This document shows, piece by piece, positions 1 through 14,215 of a DNA stretch of 64,000 nucleotides. The position numbers and the translations under genes are program-made. The DNA lies in assembly GCA_008711295.1 (NCBI GenBank), contig VUYV01000062.1:1-64000 (forward strand), written 5' to 3'. Numbering within the stretch: the first letter of the stretch is position 1; the number at the start of each line of letters is the position of its first letter. The stretch comes from Anarhynchus alexandrinus (lineage: Eukaryota; Chordata; Aves; Charadriiformes; Charadriidae). The notes below the pieces were generated by a model that saw only the letters and a program-made list of their open reading frames with translations, was not told the origin of the DNA and did no database searches.

Positions 1-3000
1 CACAGGCACACTGTACTTTTTTAGTTGCTTTTCTGTTGTTGACTTGAATTTCTGTACTCTGCAATCTGCTTAGCAATTTGTGCATAATCACAATAATTTT
101 ACTACATACTGCATAAATGTGTATATATAATAATGATGCAATATATAACTACCTACACACTCAAATGATAAAGTCAACTCTTTTTCTAATGTAATTCTTA
201 AAATACTTTGCAATTTTAAAAATATGTTGAAGGCCTTTCAGGAAAAAATGTTTCACACAAAATACATGTTTTCTATGTAGTACAGCATAGAAAATGTACT
301 GGAGTACATTCTAAGGTCTGTGGTTTATAAAACAATAGAATATGTGACCCAGTAATCCTAAATGACCGCAATCTATTAATCTAGATAAAATTTGTATGAA
401 TCTTACTTTTTACAGGTAGAATGGCATATGTATTTGCGTTCTTAGGTGTACACATTTCTAGATTCCTCAATAATGTTAGTAACAAATGACCAGGATGAAA
501 GTTATTGTTTTGTGTGGTTACTGTAGTTTGTTGGGGCCGGGTTGTTTGTTTTGGCTTTTTTTTAAGTACATAGGATATAATATGGAGCTTCTGGTAGACC
601 AAAACCATTCATAAATTGGATCACATTCAATTAACAGAACAGCTTGTATCAAAAAAGGAGTTTTTTTTTTCCCAAAATATCAAAACATATTTTGGTTATT
701 TAGTGAAATATTTTAATTCAAATATGACAATGAAAAGATGCACTTCAACGTGTATATACTATATACCCAAATTAATAAATAAAATAAATACTAAGTAGTA
801 TAAAATAAAATGTTATTTTCTTTTGAATGAACTCCTTAGTTTTATCCAAACCAATTTCCCCTCTGGTGGTCTATCAAGTAGCTGCAAATCTTACCCTTCA
901 AAAACAGGGCCTTATTTATTTAAAAAATAAAAATCATAAATTGAAAACTATTTGAAGCCACTGTATTTCTTTCCTTTGTACACATCACCAATCTGTAATA
1001 GTGTCTACAATGTAGAACAGATTTCCACTGAAATGGAAGATATATCTTGTCCAGCTAAAAAAAAAAAAAATCCAAGTTCTTGATGTTGTTTGTATGCTCT
1101 TTTTTTAGATATACCTTTTTTGTTTGTAGCAAAGCAGAACACTGTGTGCTGATGAAAATCCGTTGCTATGTCTGTACAGTCAGGCTTCTTCACAAAATAA
1201 CTAAAGATTTTCCTTAAAATAAGACTTCTGCTAATGAACTGTTCCCCTTGCTAGCTTGTCTCCTGGCTTTCCAACACAGAAAAAACACATAGAAAACATC
1301 CATCATTGCAAGCAGACATGTATAACTAAAAATCCCCAATGTGAAAAACAGTCTTAACTATTTCAAAAGTGTGCAAAGCCAGTAATTTTGCAAGTTGCCC
1401 TCAAACATGACATTCTGTAGGTAACACTGAACTGGATAGCTGGATCTCCCCAGGCTCAATCCAGTTCACAGCTTTATCTACCGTCTACAGCCACTATCAC
1501 TATGCAACAATGCTTACAGGAAATGCACAAGTGTCTCAAAACCATGGTGGACTTATCCTTACCACACCCTTGTGGGGCCCAGACAACTTTATTTGCACAG
1601 AGGACCTGATTTCCCAGATCATCAAACACTCACGGTCTGCTGTCTCAACTAGTAGGGGCTATACTCAGGTAACCCCTAAGCAGCATTACAAGAAAACCAA
1701 ACATTTTAAAATAGAGTGTTAAAAGTTTACTCTTCGAGTTCTATGAACTATATATGACCATTTGCAACTCAAAAGAAGACAGAGACAGCTTCTAAGCTTC
1801 TGCATTCCTCAAAACCAGGGGGATGTGTCAGTTGAGTACTTTGGATGACGCCCAAGGAGAATGGACACCAAAAGGGCAGATTAAATGTCCTGGTGACAAA
1901 TACAATGTAATGTTGATGGGAAAAACCCTGAGACACTCAGATGCATTGGGCTTTCTGAATGAAACATAGCCATTCAGCAAACCAGCCTCAAAGAGCAGCA
2001 CGTCACCAAAAAGAATGTGTGCGCAAGGAACAGGCCAGAAGACAACAGGCAAGTTAGCATGTTCTTACATACATGGAGGAGAGGACACTGAAATATTTGT
2101 GGCTTGCTCACCACATTTTTAAAAAATGAGGGGGGGGAATGGAAGAGATTCTTTCAGTGTGTGACCAAAGTGAATTACGGTCTGGAAAGCCTTTGTACCA
2201 AAAGAGACTGAAATCAAACCTGTTAATTCAAGCATTAAATTGTTTTTTAATGTTAAAATGAATGGCTTTTTCACACACATAATAGTGCACATTGTTCTAT
2301 GAGGAGCTGGTCCTCTCTTCTGAGAAAAGACAGATAACTGTGATGAAAAATACATTATGGAAGAATTTACAGCCAGCTCCTGAGCTACAGAATGTCACAT
2401 TACTATTCTAATAGGAAGAGCTATCATTCAGATTGTTTGGCTTTGTATTTCTTTTTCATTATTATTGCACTTCCATTTAGAAACAGACTGATCACTAAGA
2501 AGAACTTGTTCTCCCACTTCTTTTCACTAGCGTAAACCGCAATTGCTAGCCTTCAACATCAGCTGCCTTTGCATATTCCTACAGAAAATATTGGATTTGG
2601 TGTTTTTCCACTGAGAAGACAGATACAGAGGATGCCCAATGTCACACCCATCTAGCTCTCCAGCTGCTGACCGGTGTCCTCAGTGTACCGGGTAGCATGT
2701 GCCAGCTGTGCTGCAGCACCTGAGTCACATCACAGCAGCTTAATAGTACAAAGGGAACATTAATAAATAATGGCAGCACAGCAGGTTTGATGGAAGGACA
2801 GCACTAAAGCAGTCAATTTGGTTCAAATGCTCGTTGTGCCATAAACAAATATCCTCTCAGAGAATGTGACACATGCTTTGTATCAAGCGTACAACTCAGA
2901 GTACCTGTTTGTACAACTTTCTGCCTCTGGCAACTTGCAGCCTGGAAGCTGTAATAGATTCAATCAGGCCCACTAATTAATTAGTTCTTAGAGATTTCAA

Positions 3001-4539
3001 AGAGGCGCATCCTGGATATTTCTGTGAGTGACAGAGCCTGCAGCAGAATCAGCACGAGAGTCCACACCCAGACTTCCACAGCTCTTAGCTGCAAAATGAG
3101 TGGTCAAAAGGACACTCCCAATGTCTTCTTTCAGAAAGTGAAAACCAAAGCAAGAGTGAGTGGGTTTCCTCCCATTCAGTCCAATTTTTGTAACCAAATC
3201 AACATTCTCATCTCTCAATAAGGGACCCAATATTCAGCTGTTGTAAGCTACCACATCCCTTCCAACATTACTGAGACGCTACTGACATAAACAAGCTGAG
3301 CTCCTGTGTATCTGTCCAGCCTTCTAGGTCAGCGTAAGACATTCCCTCCAGGTAAGAAACAAATGTTTTATGGTCTTTATTATCTCTGTGCTAAAAGTAC
3401 TGAGCCTTTAAACAGCTTACGCTGTAGAAAAGTGCAGAGAACACATCAGTATTGCATATCACCATTCAGTACCATGACTTTCACAAGATGGGTGATGACT
3501 GGGACACTGCTGTGGCTTTTTATTTATGACTTCTGGAGGTACAGCAGAAAAATAAAACACTGATATGATTGACAGTATCCCTGCTGGCTACCACCCTAAG
3601 CTATTAGAGGCCTGACAGTACAATTGGACCTTTGAGTTCTTGGCAAAGTTTGTCCAAAAGGAAACAAGTGACAGGACAGAGCTGGAGGTGTCTTTGACCT
3701 GGTAGCATCTAGAAAGTCAGCAGCAAAGAGCAGTTAATAACACAAAATAGTGGCACAGAGTAGATGACAACTCTATCACTGTTTTGCATAGTACTTTGAG
3801 ACGCCCAAACAACATTTTCCATAGCAGAACTGCTTCTTTTAAAATATTTCCCTTATGTTATAATTCAGAACACAAAAATAACGTTTTAAACTAGCTGTGA
3901 AGAAGTGAAGGAACCGAGCTTTTTATGTTAAGCATTAGGAAAAAGGATACTGACATCCTTTTGGAAGTTGCCTGAGCGGGGGGGAGAAGTTTCAACTGTT
4001 AAACGTTTTTAAGAAGAAATAGACAAGCATCTGTCACTAATGAAGTGGTTACAATGAGCTCATCTTTGGGCAGACAGCTGATGAGGCACAGCCCTACTTC
4101 CCAGGATTCAGCGTGCTATTTTATAAACTGAGTTTTGAAAGACACTTCCAACATACTAATGTTTTTTCATCCTCTAAAAGGAGATGAAGGTACTCTTCAG
4201 CTGTGATCTGCAGGCATCTGAAAGGAAAAAAAGGTCATACCTGCTTGATGTATTGTGCAAGAGATTCCAGATTTGCTTGCACTTGCTTTTTGTTGAACCA
4301 GCTTGTGATGTTAGTGTGCCTTTTCAAAGATCAATTTTGCCCCTTTTTTGCCATCTGCTACTATGCATACAGAGCTGCCTGTTTCTCTGTCAATGCTGAA
4401 CTAAAGCAGGTGGAAAGAAAAGCCTCAGTCCTCAATGTAAGCAGCTCAGCTAGGTGCTGTAGTGATTTATGGGCGTACTCACTTCCAGACAGCATAGCAG
4501 CATTGTGGGAGGCTATGATTTTACCTTCAGGAATCCCAG
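1..4539. other. Gene-free AT-rich flank
   Basis: No exon, RNA gene or clear transposon recognised. Open frames are short (under about 90 codons) and look random. The one patch that stands out is 2690-3000, listed separately as a possible conserved non-coding element. Confidence 0.5.
2690..3000. promoter_or_regulatory. Possible conserved non-coding element with E-boxes and homeodomain palindrome
   Basis: Less AT-rich than its surroundings. It holds a CAGCTG and a CACCTG E-box within about 20 bases (near 2703-2722) and, at 2972-2985, the perfect 14-base palindrome ACTAATTAATTAGT, which is the kind of site bound by homeodomain dimers. No coding frame fits. That it is an enhancer is a guess from motif clustering; cross-species alignment is not available here. 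Confidence 0.2.
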
Positions 4540-5295
4540 GCCCCTGAGGCCAGTGGGAAAGCCTGGAGCAAGGAAGACATACCATTAGTGGAGGAGGAAC
4601 AAATCCGGGAACATTTAAATACAGTGGACATACACATGTCCATGGGAGCTGATGGGATGTACCCAGAAGTGCTGAAGGAGCTCACCAATATCACTGTGAG
4701 GCCACTCTTGATTATCTTTGAAGGGTCACGGTGATAAGGGAAGGTTTCAAGGAAGAAAGCAAATGTCACTCGTATCTTCAAGAAGGGCAAGCAGCAGCAT
4801 GCAGGGAACTGCAGGCCAGTCAGCTTCTCTCGATGCTTGGGAAAGTGATAGAGCAAATAATTCTGGAATCCATTTTCAAACATATGAAAGACAAGAAAGT
4901 GATTTGGAATAGTCAGGAGGAATCATGCTTGACCAACCTGAAACAACAACAATGAAATGACTAGCTCAGTGGATATGGGGACAGCAATGGATGTTGTTTA
5001 TCCTGACTTTAGCAAGGCTTTCAAGCACTGTCTTTTATTACATCCTTGGAGATAAACTGATGAAGTATGAACTAGATATGAGGACTGTGGATCAAAACCC
5101 GATTGAACTACCTGGGTCAAAGGGTTGCTGACAGCAACATGAAGTCCAGCTAGGGGCAAGCACTAGTGGTGTATGCCAGGGGTGGATAGTGGGGCCGACA
5201 CTGTTTAACCTCTTCATTAATGACCTGGATGATGGGGCAGAGTGCACCCTCAACAAGTTTGCAGATGATACGAAACCAGAAGTGACTGACAGATG
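4540..5295 (+). mobile_element. Degraded CR1 LINE fragment (reverse transcriptase region)
   Basis: Read on the + strand with several frame changes, the segment follows the CR1 ORF2 order: the part ahead of the fingers (MSMGADGM-like), GKVIEQIILE, a CLTNL block, a KAF-like block, and near 5170-5290 the region before and at the FADD catalytic motif ([15 protein letters not shown]). Many stops and frameshifts show an old, dead, 5'- and 3'-truncated copy. No 3' ATTCTATG tail is present. Confidence 0.8.
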
Positions 5296-7110
5296 GAAAT
5301 GCCAATCTCATTATGTGCTTTAAACAAAAATTCTTCTCTTATTGTTACAAGGGCAACTCCATTTAAACTAATACCAATATAAGAAAAAAATACTTGTTAA
5401 AGTTCTATGAAAATAACAATATTAATAATAATTATTAGATATCTAAGGCTCTTAATTATTATATTTTAGCTCTTTTTCTTTTACTACTTCCTTTCAGCCC
5501 CCCCTCCTATGATATCAATGTTCTTTGAATAGGATAGATGTCATGCTGTTTGAAATAAAGGGTCACTTAAAAGCAAAGATTATTCCTTAGATAAAAAGCT
5601 CAGCCCCATGCATGGTAGGACAGTGGTCCCATCTGTTGTTGGAACAAAGCTTTGGGAAGCAAACAATAAAAATCCAATTAAAGCTGCATTAAAACACACA
5701 CAGTAGAGGGTGGCCTAATCCCCACAGCTCCCAGGCAGTATTGCTCTGGTGTACTCAGCACCTGTTCAAAAAGCTGGTGTCACAGGGAAGTGTGGATGTG
5801 CTCAGCTGGCTGGGAAGTGGCTGGCAGCATGGTGTTCTCAGTGGATGAAAAAAATTTCTTTGTGTTCATGATAGTGCTGATGAATAAAAGCTGACCGGCT
5901 AACAGCATGCCCATCTCCTGTCTCATCTTTAACATACTAAATATGCAGCTTCCTGCTAGACAGATAAAACTCCAGCCCTCCCAATATTGTCTATAAAAAG
6001 CATCTTTTACTAACTTTGCTCTATTGGTATCAAGCATTCTGCAACACTCATAACTGCACTGCTAGCATGTGCTTGTCACTGATGCTTTTATTCCCATATT
6101 ATCTAACTCCATTGAAAGTAATACGGAGGTTCGTATGTTGTCAGTGGCAACAGTATGTTAGTCACCAGTACCATGGTTCCCTGCATAGCACACTGTCTCC
6201 TGTTTTCCTGCTGAAATCTGGAGGAGCAAACCTCTTTCAGCAGGCATGGAAATATAGCAGATGACCTGAAAAGCCTTTGCAGTTATATCATCAATATACT
6301 TCTAATAAATGTGTTCAGTGAGAGATCACACTTTTGACAAGACTGCAGACAGACTCCTCTCAAAGACTTGCAAGAAATGACACAGTCCTAATTCCCCATA
6401 TGTGGCTTCATAAAAAGGTGGTGTTGTCCAGGGCTTAACGCTGGTACCTAGCCAGATCTTTCATATCTGAGAAGATAAGGCAGAGAGAGGGGCAGAGAGA
6501 GACAACACTTTTGTTCAGAGCTCTGTTACTGAGAACAGGAAGAGGTTTTCTCTAACTGTATCAAACAAACCTGGTCCAAAATAGAATATCCAGTATTTAC
6601 ATACATTTGCTTTCTTTATGCCTCATCCATCCTGATGTTTAGTGATTTCCTTGAGTCCATCAAACATTATTCTGTATGGACTCTGCACATTACCAACATA
6701 CAGCCAGGCTTTTCAAAATATATAGTAGGACAAAATGAAATGTCCCAAATATCCCACTGGTAAGACTGAAATAAGATACTGTACTAATCACTTGTCAATT
6801 AGCCTGGTAAAAACAACTTGTCACAATCCATTGCCAGAATTGATATATACTTGAGAAAGATAAAAAACGGTAGTGCTTAATAAAAGGTCAAGACTGAATC
6901 TGGTTATTTTCAATGTCAATCACACTGCAATGCCACTTATATTGAGCCCTTGTACTGCACGGGAACCAAAAAGTCCTGCAGAAACCTGCATAGCCAGGAC
7001 AAACAACCCTTGGATAAAGCATAAAAGTGGGGGCTGAATGACCAAAACAGTAGCACAAATCCAAGCACAAGCAGTGAGTTTTAAGGGAGAGCAGAAAAAG
7101 TATTTTGTAC

Positions 7111-7130
7111 GTGTGTGTGTGTGTGTGTGT
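7111..7130. repeat. (GT)10 microsatellite
   Basis: Ten uninterrupted GT units, followed by a short ATATGCATAT stretch. Confidence 0.95.
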
Positions 7131-7932
7131 ATATGCATATAAATACGTGTGGAGAGACCTTACTTAATCTAGGAAAAGCCAACATGAAATCAGTAATAGA
7201 ACAGACTATAGTTGCACCCAAAAAAGCATAAGTGATAAAAAACCACTTCTTTCTTAGGTACTAGAAAGAAAAATATAGCAAAAACTATACCTGTGACTAG
7301 AAGAGGCGGCTTCCAGGGAAGTCAGGTTAGCCTAAATACATGATATTTTCTTATGCTCTACTCATGATGTTATTCATCTAATTTTTCTGAGGCCCTGGAC
7401 TTCTCCACAAATAACAGTCTAACACATCCTGTATGGCAGCTCACTAGCTTCATATTTAGTGATGTGTCATAACACTTTAAAAACATACTGACTTACTAGT
7501 TAATGTCAAGTGAAAATGCACTCCAGCAGTTCATGTCTGAGATATTATTATTACCTAAATTTGACTTCAGGTTGCCATAAATATATAACTTATCTAATTT
7601 CTATCCAATGAGCTAAAGTAGCCAACAGCTCCACAGACAAGACAGTAAACAAATCAACAACTGTTAGAACATACAAGTTCTTCAGCACTAATTTATGATG
7701 ATACATAATTAATCCCAAGAACACTGAGAAACAGAATTTAATGAAAGACACAGTGAATTCAGTGTACTACAGAAGAATACTAAGAGGTTATACTTCTAAA
7801 ATAACCTAAGTTCTTTATCCCAAACTTCATTACTTGTATTATCAGTGACAGCAGGAGCAGGTTCCAGTTAATAGCTAGACCTTGCCTTTTACTTTAGTGT
7901 CAACTAAATGTCCTCTTGCCCAATATGTTCAA

Positions 7933-7977
7933 ATACTCTTTATATATACATATATATAATATATATATAAAGAGTAT
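7933..7977. repeat. Perfect 16-bp inverted repeat (AT-rich hairpin)
   Basis: Left arm 7933-7948 (ATACTCTTTATATATA) is the exact reverse complement of 7962-7977, with a 13-base AT loop. It opens a longer TA-rich block that runs to about 8082. Confidence 0.9.
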
Positions 7978-8082
7978 ATTATAAATTAGATATATGCTCT
8001 TTATAAGCATATGCAAATATATGTTTTAAAATATATTTTTAATATATATTTATATATTTTTATATACATATATATATAAAAT
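7933..8082. repeat. AT-rich low-complexity block
   Basis: About 150 bases composed mostly of TATATA and TTTTATATA runs. Likely a decayed (TA)n array. Confidence 0.85.
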
Positions 8083-11000
8083 GCCAACTGCTACTGTACA
8101 TTTGCTTGTGGCCTGGGCAGAAAGCAGGACGTTGGAACACTGCATTTAACACTTACTGCAGTTTAAACTTGCTTGGCCTTCTTCTATTCAGTTCTTTGAC
8201 TAGTTCACTTGATACATAAAGTCCTGAAAAAAACACTGTATGTTTTCTTGTTTTATTTGCATTGCTAATTGTTGACCAGCTTTTTTGGAAGTGACTGTGA
8301 TTGGGTATTAGCTGATTGGCCCTGGAGTTCTTGGCACCATCTAGCTGGCAGATGTCTTAATCTTTCTGACTTTGGCCATGCAACTTTGGGCTGGTGTTTC
8401 TCGCCTGCAGTTTTCTTTGTACAATATACTCCTGGGTAATGGTGCAAAATATATCATGCAGTGAATCCAACTGTGTCCAGCAGCGTTACTGTTCCTGGAG
8501 TGAAGTAAATTAAGAAGCCAGCCTAGAAAAGTAACCTCTGCTGGAACAGCCATTTACTGAGAAATGAGACAAGTTTTTCAAATTTGTACTTAAAATAATA
8601 AAGAAATTGTGGCCATATATAAGTAAATACTAACAGTCCTTGTCCTCCAAGCCACTCAATGTGAAGAAAAAGAATAGCCTTGACAGAAATTCACCAGTAA
8701 GTCATACACTACATCACACACAGCTTCTTCAGCTATGCGATGGAGAGTGTCTGTGCTGCACATGACAATGCATTGCTGAGACACCCAATGCAGGTTGGCA
8801 GTTGGCTACTGGAAGCTGTGCAGAAATGAAAGGATGGAGCTCTACACCTAAAGTCCATCACCATACCTAGACTGCTGCTCACCTAATGTGCTTGCAGTAC
8901 CAACATACACACATTCACCTGGGGTTTTTTTGTTTCCTCTTCTTGTCCTCAGATCAGATCAGATTTATTGTTCCATGCAGGTTAGAAACAAACAGCACCA
9001 GAAGCAACACTTGTTTTTTAAGTGGGATCCTGATCTCATTGGCTTATCTGGGGATAGAAGTAGATCCTTCAAAATATGAATGTTTTATTGGAACCAAAAC
9101 AGATGGGAGACACACGGACTACTGAAGCAGCAGCTGGAAAAAGCAGCTGGTTCATTTAAAGCAGACAGCAGCTCTGCTTGTTTTTAGGGAGTCTCGTTAG
9201 CAAACTGGAACTGGAGTGGAGACTGCTCAGGATCTGGTGATGAATGGGCTATTCTGCTGCCTCTGCAGCTGAGAAGAGCACAGGCTGTTCAGGGAGCATC
9301 TCTCCTGACACTAGCTCAGAAGCAAAGTTTGTGCAAGATTTTGAATAAGAAAATGAGTCTGCTATCAACATATCAAATGATGAGAGCAAATTAAAAGCAA
9401 AGCATATGGCCATAGGGAACAAAACAACCCTTATTTTTCTTAGTTTTATGTCACAGATGACTAAGTGGAAAAATATTTTAAGATGACACCCTCTGGTTGG
9501 TTTTATTACTACTGACCTCCTGATTGCCAAGAATCCCAGCCATTGTGCACCTCTGCTTCTATGAAAAGTTCTCATGCAGACACAACCTTTGCATGATGAC
9601 TAAAGAAGAGAATCCTAGGAGAAAAAAAAGTGCCAAACAGCCATGCAGGCAGCTTCCACTGATGCTGATGTATTTCACAGGAAGGCTACAAGAGCTTTTT
9701 CTTACGGAGTAGATTCTGCATATCTTATAACCTCTTACTGTTTAAGCATTCCCATTAAGGCTCAACGGAAAAAGGTGGTCTACAGCCTGAACAGATGCAT
9801 CAGAGCTTGACTCTAACTCTAAGAAGTCCTTGAAAACCTACCCAGATGATGAAGATAATCTAACATAGGAAAATTTTCCAATAATGACTATTATTAACAA
9901 TTGCAATATCATTCATCATTTACCATACTGTAACCTCTCAAACAAACCAGCATAGTCTTAATCATGGTCAGTGTAGGGGCAAAAACCTTTGAGTATTTTT
10001 TCTCAGGTTAGGTCCTCACTGCATGCACTGGTGAAAAGTTCACCACTAAGACAGAGCAGACAAGGGCAATTGGAAATTGGTGGTGGAATACTTAAAAATA
10101 GCATATTCTAATAGACAACCAGGGAGAGAAAGGAGAACATTTTAAGTAAAGAGTAAATTGTTATAACCCTTTTGCCTTGAAATTTAAAAAAAAAATTGTT
10201 CACCCTGTCCATGGAATAAATAAGGCTATTGCTGTGTCAGACAAATGCTTCTGAAGGGATATCTGATGGAAGAAAACCCATTAATCTCTACAATGCGATG
10301 ACAAGTTAATCAGATGGCTAGAAGTGCCTCACCTGTATTTCCACTCAATTTCAATTTTATTCTTTGTACAAATAATAAAAGCTGAACTCATCATCAAAGG
10401 AAAGTAGTAATACTGTCATCAATCTATCTACCATAAAAGCTAGTTTTCTTACATTGCTATAAGAAAAAGATTGTAGAAGCAGAGAAAAATAAGGCAGATG
10501 CCTGAAAAAAATCAAGAAACATGTTATCTTCAGCGTTAAATTATCCCTCCAGACCTAGACTGTATGTAAGTATAAATTCAACAAAGCATAGGTGCATGGC
10601 TGATTTTGTTATTTAACTCCATTATCTCCACGTAAATCGATGTATACCTAAAGTATTTTGTCAAAGAGGGGCTAAACAATTTATTGAACAGGGACCTTGG
10701 GGATGACTACAGGAAGTCCAGATAGGCTTCCACCCTAAATATGTCAATATGAGATCACCTAGTTTTTGCAGAGAAACAAGGTATAGAAAATGCCATCCTA
10801 TTACTGAAGAGATGTCTTTGCAAATAAAAAAAAAGTGTATAATGTCAGGATTTAATTCAGGGTTGCTTTTTTAACAGAAGTGCAGGAGAGGTCATCCTGA
10901 ATATGGAATATGGGGAAAAAATAAGAAACTGGGAAAAGAAAGGAGAGCAAGAGGAAAAAGGACTTGCTAAGATTTTATTAGGTTTGTAAGCAACATTCAC

Positions 11001-12196
11001 ATCTTTATGAGCAAAATGCACTTTTCTGCAGGGCGTACAATTTTGCTATCCCTGTATGCAGCTGACGCTTCAGCTTTCATGCTTGTGTACCAGACGCTGC
11101 ATTTACGTGGATGTGCCCATTATCTGATGTCACAGTAAACTCCAGAATTTGTCGCATCATCTAATGTGAACACCTGTGGATTTTAACCTTCTTCATAATG
11201 AAGAATTCAGTAGTTCCTAATCATACCAAACTGGTAAGATTTGTACAGAATTTTGGTAAGCTTTTTCTATGTAATTTTAAACAATGGTTTAACTGTGGTA
11301 GGGTAATTGGAAAAACCCTGAGGCAGATATGTCTCCATTTCTCTGCTAGTATAAATTCCACATTTCAAGTCTCCCATCATTTTTCTGGTGGTTTATTTTG
11401 TTTAGAAAATATTTATATAGCCACAGAAATGTAAACAGAACAATAAAACACCCTACCTCCTTCATTTCTGTTTATTTTGCCCTTAACTTAAAATGAGGTT
11501 GATTACTGGAATAAGTGTGAATGTTATCTTAAGAGACCCTATAACACGCAGCAGAGAAAGCAAAGTGCAGGAATTTGATTTATGACTAAACTGGATGTCA
11601 ATGAGTTTCCCATTATTTAATACACCTAGTAATGACAGTGGGTTATCACACTTCTTGTTCCTAGTCATCATGAACCTTATCAAGACAGGTCACACTTCGA
11701 AAAGAAAGATCAATATAGATTTGGCTTTTATGTGGCTCCGGATACAAAAACAGCCAAAAGAAAACCAGCCTCACAACAACCAGGACCCTGAGTTTATATA
11801 CCTGAGCAAATCAAAATCCCTGGTCCACATTTGCAGACTAGGACTTCAGGCCTGCATTTGGATATGCACAGACATGTTCCCGTTCCTACTTAGAGCCCGC
11901 TACATCAGTGGGAGTGTCTGCCCAACATAATAGCACAAAATCCATGGAACATTATTCCTCAGTCTCCTGAAACACATTTCCTTGTTCCCCGAGTTATACT
12001 TAGGCCTAGTGTGTTTTCACCTTCTCTTCTGCTCTTCAGATTCCTTCCAGCTACCAGAGAGTCTGGCAGTGCCCCTCTTCCTGATAAAGAGCACCAGTGA
12101 TGGCAACAGTCAGGGCCTACCCTGCTTTGACTGAAGGGCATATAATCTCCCAGGAATATATACCTCACGCTACAAATAGCTGAGAAGATGCCTATC

Positions 12197-12226
12197 AAGT
12201 TTAAAGACCACAAGTTTAAAGACCAC
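12197..12226. repeat. 15-bp tandem duplication
   Basis: AAGTTTAAAGACCAC occurs twice back to back. Confidence 0.95.
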
Positions 12227-13498
12227 AAATCTGCACTGCACTGAGATAAGAAACTCAGAGATGACTGCTGCAAAGCACAGATTAATTTGTTGTCCTGTGT
12301 TAAAACAGGTCATTAAGCTTCTCATTACCACCACGGCCATGTGCCAGTCAATTCAAGTTCTTAAAAAATTACAGCAGATGACAACACAATATAGGCAACA
12401 AAAAACACAGTGTAAATCTCCGATCATCGGGCATCTCGGTCCATCTGAATGTCAGACTGAGGTTTTCTAAAGACTTGAACATAGAACCAGAGAAAAGACT
12501 TAAAATCCAAGCACTTTTCTCCTCCAGCTAGATGTATCCACTTCTAAATTATATTCCTTCTCTTCTCCGCTCTGGTATACCATATCCTGACCCATCTAGG
12601 ATATTACCTGAACACTCTAAGTGCCATTGCCTAACTGCACTCCCCCGTATCTTCGAAGAACCATCAATGTCCCAGGGGGTGGCCTAGGAATACAGTCCTG
12701 CAAAGCGTTCAGGTCATGGAATAGTCCCTCTGGATTTCATAGGTAACCATAATGTATATACCCCAACCATGACTATGCATAGTACTCTACGGAATTGGCT
12801 CTTTTAGCTACACACAAGCTGGCAGGAGAGGAAGCAACACCGTCAAAGTCTAGTTGCTAAATTCCAAGTTTTGAGTTTTCACTGCCAAGTAATTTGCGTT
12901 GCCTGGATTGTACATCGCTGAAGCACAGCCTGAAGAAATGTTGCATCCCCACTGTGCCTAATTAGCAAGTCAGCACTTGAACTTTGGCTCAGATGTGACT
13001 GAATAGGATGAAGTTTAAGGAGATAAGAACCCAAAGCATATGGTCGCATCTTAGTTTTATGGTTTTTAGTTTCCCAAGAACATGTGCTCAACTTTTAGTT
13101 ATCCTTTCAACTTCAAAAGCTTATCTCAACAGGCAAAATGGAAGCAGTGCTATTTCAACCACATAATTTTGTCTGAGGATATTAAAACAGATGTCCACTA
13201 AATTGGCATAATTATGTAAATTGTCCAGGAAACAGGAAATATAGGACTACATTTCCAAGAAGCCAGAGATACATTAAATTTCCATTCATGCTATTAATAC
13301 TCAAGACCTCATCCTGCTGAAGTTGCTTAAGTGCACAGAGTACATAAATAAAAAAATCTTATTTTTAAAAGATAAAAACTTAATAAACATATGGACAGGT
13401 AAATTATACACTTGTTCATTCCAAAGAATTTACTCTGTTTCCCATGAGCATTCTGTTTCATTTTATCACACTGGAATTATGTTAATAACCTATTGCAA

Positions 13499-14215
13499 TC
13501 ATAGAATCATTATGGCTGGAAAAGACTTTTAAGATCATCAAGTCCAACCGTTATCTAACTCTACCAGGCCCACTTCTAAACCACGTCTCTGAGCACCATG
13601 ACCAGATGGCTTTTAAATACATCCAAGGATAGCAATTCAACCACTTCCCTGGGCAGCCCGTTCCAGTCTTTGATAACCCTTTCAGTGCGGAAGTTTTTCC
13701 TATTATCTAACCTAAACCTCCCCCGGTGCAACTTGACACCATTTCCTCTTGTCCTATCAGTTGTAACTTGTGAGAAGAGACCAACACCCACCTCTCTACA
13801 ACCTCCTTTCAGGTGGTTATAGAGAGCAGTAAGGTCTCCCCATAGCCTCCTCTTCTCTAGGCTAAACAACACCAGTTCCCTCAGCTGCTCCTCATAAGAC
13901 TTATTCTCAAGACCCCCCACCAGCTTTACTGCCCTTCTCTGGACACGCTCCAGCACCTCAATGTCCTTCTAATACTGTGGTGCCCAAAATTGAACACAGT
14001 ACTCAAGGTGCGGCCTCACCAGTGCTGAGTACAGTGGGACAATCACTTCTCTAGCCCTGCTGGCTACACTATTCCTGATGCAGGCCAAGATGCCGTTGGC
14101 CTTCTTGACCACTTGGGCACACTGCCAGCTCCTGTTCAGCCAGCTGTCAATCAACACTCCCAGTTCCTTTTCTGCCAGGTGGCTTTTCAGCCACTCCTCC
14201 CCAAGCCTGTAGCGT
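13499..14215 (-). mobile_element. CR1 LINE, 5'-truncated 3' portion
   Basis: On the minus strand the C-terminal end of CR1 ORF2 can be read in two long blocks, 14157-13969 (ends [15 protein letters not shown]) and 13956-13576 (starts [15 protein letters not shown], includes [12 protein letters not shown] and NGLPREVVE), separated by a stop/frameshift. The 3' end lies at the low-coordinate side with the usual GGTTGGACTTGATGATCTT stretch and an ATTCTATG tail. The relatively open frames suggest moderate age. Confidence 0.92.

Larger units (their letters stand above)
5300..13498. other. Gene-free intergenic stretch
   Basis: No gene recognised. It contains a (GT)10 microsatellite, an AT-rich block with a palindrome, and a 15-base tandem duplication at 12197-12226, all listed separately. 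The longest uninterrupted frames (about 110 codons, near 9.3 kb and 11.6 kb) match no protein I know. Confidence 0.5.
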
